Positions 44,987 to 54,238 of a stretch of 64,000 nt of DNA are shown here, piece by piece (the first letter of the stretch is position 1; every line of letters starts with the position of its first letter). The position numbers and the translations under genes are program-made. The notes beneath the pieces are model-generated. The model had not been told where the DNA came from and did no database searches. It worked only from the letters and a program-made list of their open reading frames with translations. Origin of the DNA: Chryseobacterium sp. StRB126 (GTDB lineage: Bacteria; Bacteroidota; Bacteroidia; Flavobacteriales; Weeksellaceae); the NCBI RefSeq assembly GCF_000829375.1, contig NZ_AP014624.1, positions 2,356,001-2,420,000 on the forward strand, given 5' to 3'.

Positions 44987-45475
44987 ATGATTTCGTTTAA
45001 AATATTACCCATTGAAGAAATAGAACTTGAAGTTCTTAAGGAAAAAGGGAACTTACAGAATTTTCCCAAAACTGTTGATTTTCCCTTTCCTGAACGCTAT
45101 AAAAAACTGGTTTCTCTGATAAAAACAACAGAGATTGCATCAGAAGCTATTTTATACAACGTGGTGGAAGCGGTGAATGAAAATAAAGAATTTGTGCTGC
45201 CGGATTATTGGTGTTTTGCAGGAAACGGACAGGGAGACCGTTGGTTTCTGGATAAAAACGGACATGTTTTCTTCTATGACCATGATTATGATGAAAAATT
45301 AGAACCCATGAACATCAGCTTGGAACAATGGCTGCAAATGGCATTTGTGATTCAGCAATTGGACCTGTATTTTGATGAGCATGATGATATTTCGGCACCT
45401 GTCAGACAAAAGTTCTATGAAGCGCTGGATGCCATTCATCCCGGCTTAAGTGAAGTTTATCCTTTTACTGTTTAA
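44987..45475 (+). CDS. SMI1/KNR4-like protein, possible immunity protein
   Basis: 162 residues from the ATG at 44987 (a GTG two codons earlier is possible). Conserved SMI1/KNR4 pattern: FPKTVDFPFPERYKKLV, FVLPDYWCFAGNGQGDRWFLDKNGHVFFYDHD and a C-terminal acidic helix. Such proteins commonly protect from nuclease or other toxins delivered by neighbouring cells. Located 15 bp after the previous gene. The toxin is not in the window. Confidence 0.75.
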   Translation: MISFKILPIEEIELEVLKEKGNLQNFPKTVDFPFPERYKKLVSLIKTTEIASEAILYNVVEAVNENKEFVLPDYWCFAGNGQGDRWFLDKNGHVFFYDHDYDEKLEPMNISLEQWLQMAFVIQQLDLYFDEHDDISAPVRQKFYEALDAIHPGLSEVYPFTV

Positions 45476-45556
45476 TTTGAGCAGAAACAGAATCTTTACG
45501 ATTGCAAAAGCTTATAAAATCTGCTATTTTTGAAGTCAAAAGAAAGTTTTTTACCC

Positions 45557-46147
45557 ATGAATGTAGACCAACTGAAGGAAAAAGCACAACCTATGATCCG
45601 TAAAGCACAAGTATTTGTTTCGGCCCATGAGTCTGATGAAAAAACAGCTTATGCCAATGAAGATGAACCTGTTCGTTTTCTGGTGAAACATTTAGATCAA
45701 TGGATGGGACTTATTGAAGATCAGGATAAATTCAGTTTTTCACCTATTAACCTAGAATCAATTGAGTTAAATAAATATACAGCGTTAAAAGAAAAAGATA
45801 TAGAGATTTATCCACCATTTGAAACATTAATGCATTACGGAGATGAGGAAATTCAGCAGTGGATTGCTGAAAATGACGGGGATAAAGATGACCTCTTCAG
45901 CCTGCTGGCCTTTGCATCAGATGAATATACGGATATCTGGATGGCTTCTCATCCTATTTATTCTAATGATGAAATCTTTGCTTATCAGGGCGGCTGGGCA
46001 ATGACCTGGCCGGAGGATGATGCCCCTGTGCAGTGGAATGAAGATCTGGAGTTTCTTTTTCAGATCGGATTACAGGATGAGCCGTTTGTAGAAGTATTTT
46101 ATGATAAAAATAGCTCTTCTTATATCTGTATGGAACGTAATACCTAA
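45557..46147 (+). CDS. Hypothetical acidic protein of an immunity-like array
   Basis: 196 residues from the ATG at 45557 (an in-frame ATG at 45530 adds 9 residues). Strongly acidic with Trp-rich stretches (GGWAMTWPEDDAPVQW, EIQQWIAENDGDKDDLF). No family is named with confidence; size, charge and place between SMI1/KNR4-like genes suggest an immunity role. Confidence 0.65.
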   Translation: MNVDQLKEKAQPMIRKAQVFVSAHESDEKTAYANEDEPVRFLVKHLDQWMGLIEDQDKFSFSPINLESIELNKYTALKEKDIEIYPPFETLMHYGDEEIQQWIAENDGDKDDLFSLLAFASDEYTDIWMASHPIYSNDEIFAYQGGWAMTWPEDDAPVQWNEDLEFLFQIGLQDEPFVEVFYDKNSSSYICMERNT

Positions 46148-46168
46148 AATCAAATTATTAAAAAACCA

Positions 46169-46891
46169 ATGAATTTAACAGAATTAGAACAGAAATATAA
46201 TATTCAGTATCCTGAGATTTACAGACGGTTAGCTGAAAATAATATGCTGGATTGGGGAGTATCCGGATCAAGTTGGTATCATGATACTTTTCCGAAGTTA
46301 AAAGAAAATCCACCCTTACTTTTATTTGGATATGATATTGAAATCTGGAATAACCAGGAGCTTGTTAAAACTTCTATTGATGAGATGTCCGATGAGGAAG
46401 ATTACAGAAATATTCATCCGGATTATCAGTTTATTCCGTTTGCACAGAATGGAGCCGGAGATCTGTATGCCTTTCAGTTTGACTTGCGAAACAATGGGGA
46501 AGTGCCTATTACTTTCATACCTCATGATGATGAGAAAGCTGAGATATTGGCCGGAAATTTCCAGGATTTTATTTTCCGCCAGCTCCTGGAATCAATAACA
46601 GAAATAGATGAAGATTCAATGTTTTATGAAGAGGAAGAAGAAGATCTGAAGCAGAATTTATTCAATCAGTTGAAAACACATGAACCTTATCTCACCGCAA
46701 AGCAGGCAGAAATTCTGAATACCATTTATCAACGTGATATTTTTGAATATACCTATAAAGTTCCCAATGGAAATTCATTTGAAACAGAAGGGTTGGTAAC
46801 ATTTGATGAGGTAGAGGAAATCTTAAATCAACAGATTGCTTCTGAGCAATTGAACAAAAGGTTTAATTATACAGAATCTCCAAAATCATAA
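46169..46891 (+). CDS. SMI1/KNR4-family protein, possible immunity protein
   Basis: 240 residues. The start MNLTELEQKYNIQYPEIYRRL and the NHPDYQFIPFAQNGAGDLYAFQ-like part (DYQFIPFAQNGAGDLYAF) match SMI1/KNR4 domains; a second acidic helical part (about 140-240) is extra. Last gene of the array, followed by a terminator. Confidence 0.8.
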   Translation: MNLTELEQKYNIQYPEIYRRLAENNMLDWGVSGSSWYHDTFPKLKENPPLLLFGYDIEIWNNQELVKTSIDEMSDEEDYRNIHPDYQFIPFAQNGAGDLYAFQFDLRNNGEVPITFIPHDDEKAEILAGNFQDFIFRQLLESITEIDEDSMFYEEEEEDLKQNLFNQLKTHEPYLTAKQAEILNTIYQRDIFEYTYKVPNGNSFETEGLVTFDEVEEILNQQIASEQLNKRFNYTESPKS

Positions 46892-46910
46892 GAAAAGTAT
46901 TTAGCCATAA

Positions 46911-46942
46911 AAAAGCCTGTAGTTTTGACCTGCAGGCTTTTC
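46911..46942 (+). terminator. Terminator of the immunity-like array
   Basis: AAAAGCCTG (46911-46919) pairs with CAGGCTTTT (46933-46941), then TCTC; AT-rich flanks. Confidence 0.75.
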
Positions 46943-47030
46943 TCTTGAGTAATGATCGTGATATACAGCCGTCAGCCGCGATTTTCTTCATGAAAAAACA
47001 GTATTTTTATACTTTAAGAAATAATAGAAT

Positions 47031-47594
47031 ATGCCGGATAGGTTAAGAGCTCATATCGAAAAGATCCTTCCTCTTAGTGATGAAGAGTTTGATTTTATAT
47101 CCTCTTGTTTTGCTTATAAAAAATACAAAAAACATCAGTTTTTAGTGCAGGAAGGAGAACTTGTACCGTACAATTACTTTGTGTTGAAAGGGCTTCTGAA
47201 ATTAGTGTATGCCGATGAAGCAGGAAAGGAGCATATTATAGGATTTGCGATGGAAGATTGGTGGGAAACCGATTTTCCCGCTTATTATCAGAGACAAAAA
47301 GCAACCATGTCACTGGTGTGTCTTGAAGATACGGAAGTACTATGCCTAACCCTTGAGAATTACCGGAAAATCTGCAGTATTTATCCTAAAATGGAGCATT
47401 TCTTTTTGGAAAAAGCTTATATGGGGTTTATTTCGGCACAACAACGCATTATTTCTACCATGACCACCGGAATAAAAGAACGGTATGAGCAGCTGTTGGA
47501 AAAATATCCGTCTCTCGTACAGCGTGTTCCAAAAACATTGCTGGCTGCTTATCTGGGAGTTTCCAGAGAAACGCTGAGCCGTTTGCCATTGTAA
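47031..47594 (+). CDS. Crp/Fnr-family regulator
   Basis: 187 residues: cNMP-binding-like barrel (QFLVQEGELVPYNYFVLKGLLKLVY) and a short C-terminal HTH (VPKTLLAAYLGVSRETLSRL). This short subtype is frequent in Bacteroidota with a stress or metabolite gene downstream; here a RidA-like gene follows 98 bp later with two GTGA-N6-TCAC sites between, suggesting direct control. Confidence 0.9.
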   Translation: MPDRLRAHIEKILPLSDEEFDFISSCFAYKKYKKHQFLVQEGELVPYNYFVLKGLLKLVYADEAGKEHIIGFAMEDWWETDFPAYYQRQKATMSLVCLEDTEVLCLTLENYRKICSIYPKMEHFFLEKAYMGFISAQQRIISTMTTGIKERYEQLLEKYPSLVQRVPKTLLAAYLGVSRETLSRLPL

Positions 47595-47596
47595 AT

Positions 47597-47635
47597 TGTG
47601 ATCTCTGTCACCTGATAATCGTGATTGTGGTCACA
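47597..47635. promoter_or_regulatory. Two Crp-type inverted sites ahead of ridA-like gene
   Basis: TGTGATCTCTGTCACC (47597-47612) and CGTGATTGTGGTCACA (47620-47635) each show GTGA-N6-TCAC, with centres 23 bp apart, on the same face of the helix. The preceding gene encodes a Crp/Fnr protein. Confidence 0.6.
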
Positions 47636-47692
47636 GGGTTCTGCAACCCTTATTCTGCAATTTTGTAAGGTAATAACAAACAAAATTCAATA

Positions 47693-48082
47693 ATGGAAAA
47701 AAGAACCATAAACCCATGGAAATGGCAGGAAGAACGCAGCTACTCACAGGCTGTGGAAGTGAAAAATGCAGAAGCTACTTTATATTGTTCGGGACAGGCA
47801 GCCATTGATCCGGATGGTACTTCCAGCAATAAGGATATGAAAAGCCAGCTGGAGCAGGCAATCGCCAATCTTGAAGAAGTAATTACAACCGCCGGGTATG
47901 ATTGTAAAGGAATTGTAAGATTAAATATCTACACCACTTCAACTCAGGAGCTATGGCCTCATTTTCCCGTTCTTCAGGAGTGGATTGCAGTACATCATAT
48001 TGAGCAGGCTGTTACCATGCTTGAGGTCAATGGCTTATTTGAAACACTGAAAGTAGAGTTGGAAGCCACCGTGGTGAAGTAA
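47693..48082 (+). CDS. RidA-family (YjgF) protein
   Basis: 129 residues with the RidA pattern: YCSGQAAIDPDG, QLEQAIANLEEVITTAGYDCKGIVRLNIYTT and a C-terminal EVNGLFETLKVELEATV. Canonical RidA uses a conserved Arg (GRxD) to deaminate reactive enamines/imines; here IVRLNIYTT carries the Arg region, but the activity should not be assumed. Probably regulated by the Crp-like protein. Confidence 0.88.
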   Translation: MEKRTINPWKWQEERSYSQAVEVKNAEATLYCSGQAAIDPDGTSSNKDMKSQLEQAIANLEEVITTAGYDCKGIVRLNIYTTSTQELWPHFPVLQEWIAVHHIEQAVTMLEVNGLFETLKVELEATVVK

Positions 48083-48146
48083 TTTTCACAACAGATTTAC
48101 AACTTAAGAGGTTGTCTCAAAAATCTGCCTAATCTGCTCAATCCGC

Positions 48147-48407
48147 GAGAAAAAATACACTTTTGTCATTTTGAATGTAGCAGCGCGAAATGAAGAATCT
48201 CAGCGGAGTAAGATTCCCGCAGATCTCACAGATGACGCAGATTTTTTTAACTTACATTTATCTGTCTAAATTTGTTCTGCCAGTGAGAAAAAACTGGCTT
48301 TTGTCATTCTGAATCTAGCAGCGCGAAATGAAGAATCTCAGCGGAGTGAAGGTTCCCGCAGATCTCACAGATGACGCAGATTTTTTTAACCTACATTTAT
48401 CTGGCTA
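48147..48407. repeat. Tandem imperfect 138-bp-spaced repeat
   Basis: A block of about 123 bases at 48147-48269 recurs at 48285-48407, offset 138, with some ten mismatches; shared parts include TTTTGTCATT, AGCAGCGCGAAATGAAGAA and CAGATCTCACAGATGACGCA. A third partial TCTGTCATTCTGAGAGCAG follows near 48436. These resemble the dispersed intergenic repeats of Chryseobacterium genomes. No gene is present between ridA and the SDR start (48083-48568). Confidence 0.85.
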
Positions 48408-48568
48408 ATCTGCGAGAAAAAAATAAACATAACCTCTGTCATTCTGAGAGCAGTGAAGAACCTCTAAAAATCAAATCATTAAGATTCTCCACTATATTGT
48501 ATTTCATTCAGAAGTACAACCTCTTTTTTCTTACCTTTATATATCTAATTTTTAATCATATAGAGCGT

Positions 48569-49357
48569 ATGAATATTCAATTTTTTTCAAAAAACGCGCT
48601 GGTAGGAGGTGCTACACAGGGGATAGGAGAAGGTATTGCTGCTGAACTGGCAAAATGTGGAGCCAATGTGACCATAATGGCCAGAAATGAAGAAAAACTA
48701 AAGGATTGTATGGCATCATTACCCATTGTCAATCGGGAGCAGAAACATGAGTACCTCGTAGCCGATTTTTCAGACTTTGAGAATTATAGAAAGATCATTA
48801 CAGGATATTTTAACACCCATTCCATAGATATTCTGGTTAATAATACCAATGGTCCGGAACCAGGACTGGCAATTGATAAAAATGTTGAAGATTATCAAAA
48901 AGCTTTCGATCTTCTTTTTAAAACAGTCTGCGAAACCACTTTGCTGGCTTTACCCTATATGATTGGACAGAAAAACGGGCGTATCATCAATGTTTCTTCA
49001 CTTTCCGTAAAAGAACCCATTGGGAATCTGGCGCTTTCCAATTCTATACGTTCTGCAGTAATGGCATGGGCGAAAACATTAGCCAATGAAGTTGCTCAGC
49101 ATAATATTACTGTGAATAATGTTTTAACAGGATATTTTGATACAGCCCGTATTCAAAACCTGATTCATCATGATGCTCAAAAAGCAGGCCTATCTGAAGA
49201 TGAAATCAAACAAGCGAGGGAAAATAAAATCCCGATGAAAAGATTCGGGAAACCCGAAGAATATGGTCATCTGGTCGCTTTTCTCGCTTCAGAATATGCT
49301 TCTTATCTTACCGGAGCCAATATTCCTTTGGATGGCGGACTAAATAATACGTATTAA
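48569..49357 (+). CDS. SDR-family oxidoreductase with atypical active site
   Basis: 262 residues from the ATG at 48569; the frame is open to 48371 but that part covers repeat DNA. The Rossmann motif is GGATQGIGEGIA instead of TGxxxGIG, the NNTNG strand is present, but where SDRs have YxxxK the sequence is LALSNSIRSAV, so the Tyr and Lys are missing. This matches the BKR-like SDR subgroup known to lack the full tetrad. The C-terminal LASEYASYLTGANIPLDGG is standard. Activity is uncertain. Confidence 0.85.
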   Translation: MNIQFFSKNALVGGATQGIGEGIAAELAKCGANVTIMARNEEKLKDCMASLPIVNREQKHEYLVADFSDFENYRKIITGYFNTHSIDILVNNTNGPEPGLAIDKNVEDYQKAFDLLFKTVCETTLLALPYMIGQKNGRIINVSSLSVKEPIGNLALSNSIRSAVMAWAKTLANEVAQHNITVNNVLTGYFDTARIQNLIHHDAQKAGLSEDEIKQARENKIPMKRFGKPEEYGHLVAFLASEYASYLTGANIPLDGGLNNTY

Positions 49358-49368
49358 ATTATAGGAAG

Positions 49369-49490
49369 GGAAGCTGGAGGCTGGAAGTGATTGAAAAACA
49401 ACTTGTAGATAAGCTATTGAAGTTTTCTAAAGATAAGCTCCATTAATATTCAGTCTAATAGTAACTTCCAGCCTCCCACTTCCAGCTTCC
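49369..49490. repeat. Dispersed hairpin element between SDR and DUF2723 genes
   Basis: AGGCTGGAAGT (49378-49388) pairs with ACTTCCAGCCT (49464-49474), and GGAAGCTGG (49369-49377) pairs with CCAGCTTCC (49482-49490), with a 7-nt bulge. Such GGAAGCTGGAAG hairpins occur many times in Chryseobacterium genomes. A shorter GAAGCCGGAA/TTCCGGCTTC pair near 36666-36735 looks related. Confidence 0.75.
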
Positions 49491-49580
49491 GGCCAATCTG
49501 TAATTTTGTTAAAAAAAAGTCATAGGTTGATGTAATATTCCTTTTCAGTCAGTTGTCATATTAATATTGGAAAATATTAT

Positions 49581-52500
49581 ATGAAAAACTGGTCTTTTAA
49601 AAGATGGAACACCGTACTGGGGTGGTTCTTTTTCACTATTGCTTTGATTACTTATTTCTCCACCATGGAGCACTACCTGAGTTTTTGGGATTGTGGAGAG
49701 TATATTTCTTCTGCGGCTAAACTTGAAGTAACCCACGCTCCCGGAGCTGCTTTATTTCAGATTGTAGGAGCGGTGGCCAGTATATTTGCATTGGGTAATA
49801 GTAGTAATTACTCTATTGTGATTAATGCCATGTCAGTACTTTTCAGTGCATTTACGATTTTATTTCTGTTTTGGACCATTACTCATTTTTTAAGAAGACT
49901 TTTAAATAAAGATTTTGAAGACATTACCAGACATCAGGAGTTTTCAATTTTATTTGCAGGAGCTATTGGAGCATTATGCTTTACATTTTCAGATACGTTC
50001 TGGTTTTCAGCAGTGGAAGGAGAGGTATATTCAATGGCTTCTTTATTTATTGCGATTTTAGTCTGGCTTATTACGAAATGGGAAAATGAATATAAAGCTG
50101 CAGATAATGAAAGATGGATTATCCTTATTTTCTTTATTATCGGGCTTTCGGTGGGAGTTCATATGATGTGTATGCTGGCCATTCCGGCCATATGTCTGGT
50201 GTATTATACCAGAAATTATACATTTACCTGGAAGAGCTTTATTCTTGCCAATCTGATAACACTTGGTGTATTGGCATTGGTCTTTAAAATTATTTTCCCA
50301 TTGATTATGACGATGTTCGGGCAGCTGGAGATCTTCTTTGTGAATGGCTTAAGTCTTCCTTTTCACTCCGGAACCATTGTTGCTTTTATTGTAATGGGAA
50401 CCATTTGTTACTTCATGATTAAATATGCCAGGAAGTTAAAAAAGAATATATATCAAACCATTGTTTTATCTGTTGTGTATATGGTCATAGGTTTTTCATG
50501 CTGGCTGGTGATTCCTATCCGGGCCAATGCCAATCCGCCAATGAACCTTAACAATCCTGATACAGCCATCGGGATGAAAGATTATTATAACAGGGTACAA
50601 TATGGAGATTGGCCCACTACTTACGGACAAAACTATACTGCTGCTCTTGACAGAAAAGGACTGGAAAAGAATGATGACGGAAGCTATAAAAGAGAAATCA
50701 CAGATGATATTTACGAAAAAGATGAAAAGAGCAAAACCTACAGGAAAACAGGAGAAAGGTTTAATTATGTCTACAATAAATCTCACATGAGCTTTATGCC
50801 CAGAATGTTCAGTGAAGATAAGGAGGTAATGGCCAATTATATATCAATGTACGGAGCTCCTGATTTTACATTCAATTATGATAATGCAGAGGTAGCTGAT
50901 GATCCACAGGCTAAACGGGTTTTTGAGGAACTAAGGGCAAAATATGAAGATGATTCCATTACGGTTGAAGATTATATGAAAGTAAAACCTTATGATCTTA
51001 TCAATGTTCAAAGGCCTTCGTTTGCGCAGAATATGGACTATTTCTTCTCCTTTCAGAATGGCTATTATTTTGTAAGATATCTGATGTGGAATTTTGTAGG
51101 AAGACAGAATGATTTACAAGGGCATTTAGAAAATACTCAAGGGAACTGGATTTCCGGCCTTTCTTTTATAGATAATGCTTTATGGGGAAATCAGGATAAT
51201 ATGCCGGCTAAATTTAAAAATGAAAGCACAGTAAAATTCTTTTTCCTACCATTAATATTGGGATTGATTGGTTTCTTTTTCCAGCTGAATAGGGATTTTG
51301 GACGATTTTATGCCCTTCTTTCCCTGTTTATTTTAACCAGTATCGGAATTGTTTTTTATACGGGTGTGAAACCTTTTGAACCAAGAGAAAGAGATTATGC
51401 TATGGTAGGTTCGTTTTATGCTTTTGCTATTTGGATCGGGTTGGGGGCAGGAAGTATTTTATGGTTTATTCAATCCAGAATAAAATCAAATGTTGCTAGT
51501 ATTGTAACTGGGATAATTTTATTGGGAATTCCTTTCATGATGGGTTTCCAGAATTATGTCCCGCATGACCGTAGCAGGAAATCCGCTGCCTATGATTCAG
51601 CTTATTCTTTCCTGGCATCCCTACCTAAAAAAGGTATAGTTTTTACTTATGCCGATAATGATACATATCCGGTTTGGGGATTACAGGAAACAGAAAGGTT
51701 CCGGGATGATGTGAAAACAGTCAATTTTACATTGCTGGCTACGCCGTGGAATATCGATCAGGTAAAACGAAGAACTTACAATGCTATGGGAGTTCCGGGT
51801 GAATTAACTCATGAGGACTACAGAGATGGAGTAAATGACCAGGTGTATTTGATGAAAAAAGAAGACTGGGAAGGGTTGTTTGGCATGCTAAAGGATCAAG
51901 GTGCTCCTGATACTGAGTTTCAGGAATTCAGAAAATATTTGACTCAGGATTCAATGACGTTAAAAGAGGCCCTCAGATTTCTGAAATATAAATCCCCGGC
52001 AAAAGACGAGTTATTGAAAATGTATTTTGGGGAAAAAGAATATGAGAAATATAATATTATTCCGGTTCACAAATTCATTCTTCCTGTCAATAAAGAAAAT
52101 GCTGTGAAGTCGGGGATTATTAATCAGGCCGATCTTCCAAATACTATAGATCAGGTGGCAATTAATTATGAAGCCAATACTCTTTATAAAAGTCATCTCA
52201 TCATGATGGATATACTGGCCAATTTTGATTGGAAACGTCCGATCAGTTTCTCGTCCGGAGGAATGTATGACGGTGAAAATATTTTTTATCTTGATGATTA
52301 TCTGCAGTTTGATGGTTTTAGTTACAGGCTGATTCCTATCCGTACTACTCAAAGTCCGGATGGGGATAAAGGCAGGGTAGATGCCCATTCACTTTATAAT
52401 GTAGTGAAAAACTACAAGTGGGGCAATTTTAAAGACCTTAGTATCCACTACGATGATACTGGTATATCCGATATTATGAATTACAGGATGTCAGTGAGCA

Positions 52501-53066
52501 GAGCAGTTTCTGCACTAATCAAGAATGATGAAAAAGCAAAAGCTTTAGAACTACTCAACCTTGTCTCGAAGGAAATTCCTGCAGAAAAGTACAATGATCC
52601 CCGTTCATTAAGTTCAATTGTTACTGCTTATATTGTTACAGATGAGGAACAGAAAGGTCTTCAACTGGCTGAGAGTCTTAAAAAAGAAATTTTTTATGAA
52701 TATGACTATTACCTGAGTCTTTCCCCTGAGTTCAGGGCAGCAGCCAAAAGACAGATGAGATCCAAACCTATGGAATATTCCCTTGTGGTTTCTGCGGTAA
52801 CGGAAGCCTACAGAAGGTTGGGACAGAATGAAAAAGCACAAAATTATCTGTTGAAATCGGTAGAACCTATTGATAAGAAATTCAATGTTTTTATAAAAAA
52901 TCTTCAACAGATGGATAAAGAAAAAGCGATGAAAGAATCGGAAAATGTTCAGAAAATCACTCCTTTTTATCAGTATTTATTCAATGTAATGGAACCTTTT
53001 GATTCTACCTATTCAAAGAAAAAAGAAGAGCAGATTACTGCAGCCATTATTAAAGCAACTCAATAA
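49581..53066 (+). CDS. DUF2723 large polytopic membrane protein (GT-C-like)
   Basis: 1161 residues. The first about 330 residues hold many membrane helices and the DUF2723 opening (SFWDCGEYISSAAKLEVTHAPG), which resembles GT-C glycosyltransferases of the mannosyl/protein-O-glycosylation type; the acidic WDCGE near residue 35 could be the catalytic site. A second membrane part near 560-680 and a soluble TPR-like tail follow. DUF2723 proteins are thought to transfer sugars to proteins or lipids in Bacteroidota; the acceptor is unknown. Monocistronic, with a terminator. Confidence 0.9.
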   Translation: MKNWSFKRWNTVLGWFFFTIALITYFSTMEHYLSFWDCGEYISSAAKLEVTHAPGAALFQIVGAVASIFALGNSSNYSIVINAMSVLFSAFTILFLFWTITHFLRRLLNKDFEDITRHQEFSILFAGAIGALCFTFSDTFWFSAVEGEVYSMASLFIAILVWLITKWENEYKAADNERWIILIFFIIGLSVGVHMMCMLAIPAICLVYYTRNYTFTWKSFILANLITLGVLALVFKIIFPLIMTMFGQLEIFFVNGLSLPFHSGTIVAFIVMGTICYFMIKYARKLKKNIYQTIVLSVVYMVIGFSCWLVIPIRANANPPMNLNNPDTAIGMKDYYNRVQYGDWPTTYGQNYTAALDRKGLEKNDDGSYKREITDDIYEKDEKSKTYRKTGERFNYVYNKSHMSFMPRMFSEDKEVMANYISMYGAPDFTFNYDNAEVADDPQAKRVFEELRAKYEDDSITVEDYMKVKPYDLINVQRPSFAQNMDYFFSFQNGYYFVRYLMWNFVGRQNDLQGHLENTQGNWISGLSFIDNALWGNQDNMPAKFKNESTVKFFFLPLILGLIGFFFQLNRDFGRFYALLSLFILTSIGIVFYTGVKPFEPRERDYAMVGSFYAFAIWIGLGAGSILWFIQSRIKSNVASIVTGIILLGIPFMMGFQNYVPHDRSRKSAAYDSAYSFLASLPKKGIVFTYADNDTYPVWGLQETERFRDDVKTVNFTLLATPWNIDQVKRRTYNAMGVPGELTHEDYRDGVNDQVYLMKKEDWEGLFGMLKDQGAPDTEFQEFRKYLTQDSMTLKEALRFLKYKSPAKDELLKMYFGEKEYEKYNIIPVHKFILPVNKENAVKSGIINQADLPNTIDQVAINYEANTLYKSHLIMMDILANFDWKRPISFSSGGMYDGENIFYLDDYLQFDGFSYRLIPIRTTQSPDGDKGRVDAHSLYNVVKNYKWGNFKDLSIHYDDTGISDIMNYRMSVSRAVSALIKNDEKAKALELLNLVSKEIPAEKYNDPRSLSSIVTAYIVTDEEQKGLQLAESLKKEIFYEYDYYLSLSPEFRAAAKRQMRSKPMEYSLVVSAVTEAYRRLGQNEKAQNYLLKSVEPIDKKFNVFIKNLQQMDKEKAMKESENVQKITPFYQYLFNVMEPFDSTYSKKKEEQITAAIIKATQ

Positions 53067-53196
53067 TAAAAAGTATAACCATTAAGATCGGAGAAGGCTT
53101 TCAGAATTAAGGATTTTGTTTTTATAGTTTCGTTTTAAAATCTTAGATTTTACCTTGTACATCCTGAACCTTATCTGCTTAATGGTTTTTAATACT

Positions 53197-53229
53197 GCCT
53201 TTGAATTTAATATTTAAAGGCTTTTTTTT
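53197..53229 (+). terminator. Terminator after the DUF2723 gene
   Basis: GCCTTT (53197-53202) pairs with AAAGGC (53216-53221), the arms extending with more A-T pairs, followed by eight Ts (53222-53229). Confidence 0.75.
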
Positions 53230-53309
53230 ATTTATAAAGTTATTGGGATGTTTTTAAGTATACAACCTTTTTTTGCCAGGGTGGTTTCAGCAACACCTAC
53301 ACAAAAATA

Positions 53310-54107
53310 TCAAAAAGCCTTACTGCTCTTCCTAAGATCTGAAGGTCTGGATTGTGTAAACTCATGAAAAGTATCACTAAAAGCACTAATTGAACTGTAA
53401 CCTACATCATCGGCAATTTCGTTAATCGGTTTGTCTGTATTAAGCAGCAGCTCAATAGCTTTAATGATTCTCAGTGTTTTCAGGTATTGAAGAAAGGAAA
53501 TATCCATATCCGCTTTAAACAGTCGGGACATAGAGCGTTCACTTAATCCAAATCTTGCACTTACATTTGAAAGAGTCAGTTTTTCTCCGATATTCCATTC
53601 AAGATAAGAGACAATTTTCATCATCTGCTTGTTGTGGGTTGCAGGAAGAATAATAGGTAAGGGTTGTTTATGGGTTTTGGGGAGAATTTTTTTTAAAGCA
53701 ACCAGAAATTCAAAGTTTTCATCTTTATCCGTAACATGTTTTTCATCCCACCTCTCCGAATATTTTATCATCTGAATTAAAAGTTCTGAAGCAGGATAAA
53801 TTCCCAGTCTGCTGTAAAACGGATCTGAAACATCATCATGAGCATAAAAATATAACGAGCGGAGAACAGTTGCGGTATATCCAATTTCCAAGATATGTTC
53901 CATTCCCTGCGGGATCCAGAAGAAATGCCTGGCAGGTACCACATACGTTCGGTTATCAATAGTAATATAGGCAATACCCCCTTCAACATAACTCAGCTGT
54001 CCCTTTGTATGTTTGTGAAACGGAATCAGTTTCTCCGATTTTTCATGCATTACAAACACACTTTTCTCGTGTTTGTCAATATCCGGAAGTGCTGCAATTA
54101 ATCCCAT
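53310..54107 (-). CDS. AraC-family regulator with cupin sensor domain
   Basis: 265 residues: a cupin domain (HKHTKGQLSYVEGGIAYITIDNRTYVVPARHFFWIPQGMEH) and a C-terminal AraC HTH pair (LTLSNVSARFGLSERSMSRLFKADMDIS, PINEIADDVGYSSISAFSDTFHEF). It reads away from the TolC-HlyD-MFS operon from a shared 131-bp gap, the usual layout for a local regulator of an efflux pump. Confidence 0.9.
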   Translation of the reverse strand: MGLIAALPDIDKHEKSVFVMHEKSEKLIPFHKHTKGQLSYVEGGIAYITIDNRTYVVPARHFFWIPQGMEHILEIGYTATVLRSLYFYAHDDVSDPFYSRLGIYPASELLIQMIKYSERWDEKHVTDKDENFEFLVALKKILPKTHKQPLPIILPATHNKQMMKIVSYLEWNIGEKLTLSNVSARFGLSERSMSRLFKADMDISFLQYLKTLRIIKAIELLLNTDKPINEIADDVGYSSISAFSDTFHEFTQSRPSDLRKSSKAF

Positions 54108-54238
54108 AGAAAATCAAAATAAGAATGAAAATGCAAATATAATCATTTGGCCGGAATCATGTAAAACTTGACTATTTTAGGTAAATAAAATTTATGAATT
54201 GCCAATAAATTTGCATTGCAATAATTCGAAAAATTCAA

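Noticed and set aside
48371..48568. Extended N-terminus of the SDR gene
   Set aside because: The extra 66 codons read through dispersed-repeat DNA; the Rossmann fold begins right after the ATG at 48569.
54108..54238. TAAATTTG at 54206-54213 as promoter of the efflux operon
   Set aside because: No TTG partner at the proper distance upstream, so it was not listed as a promoter.
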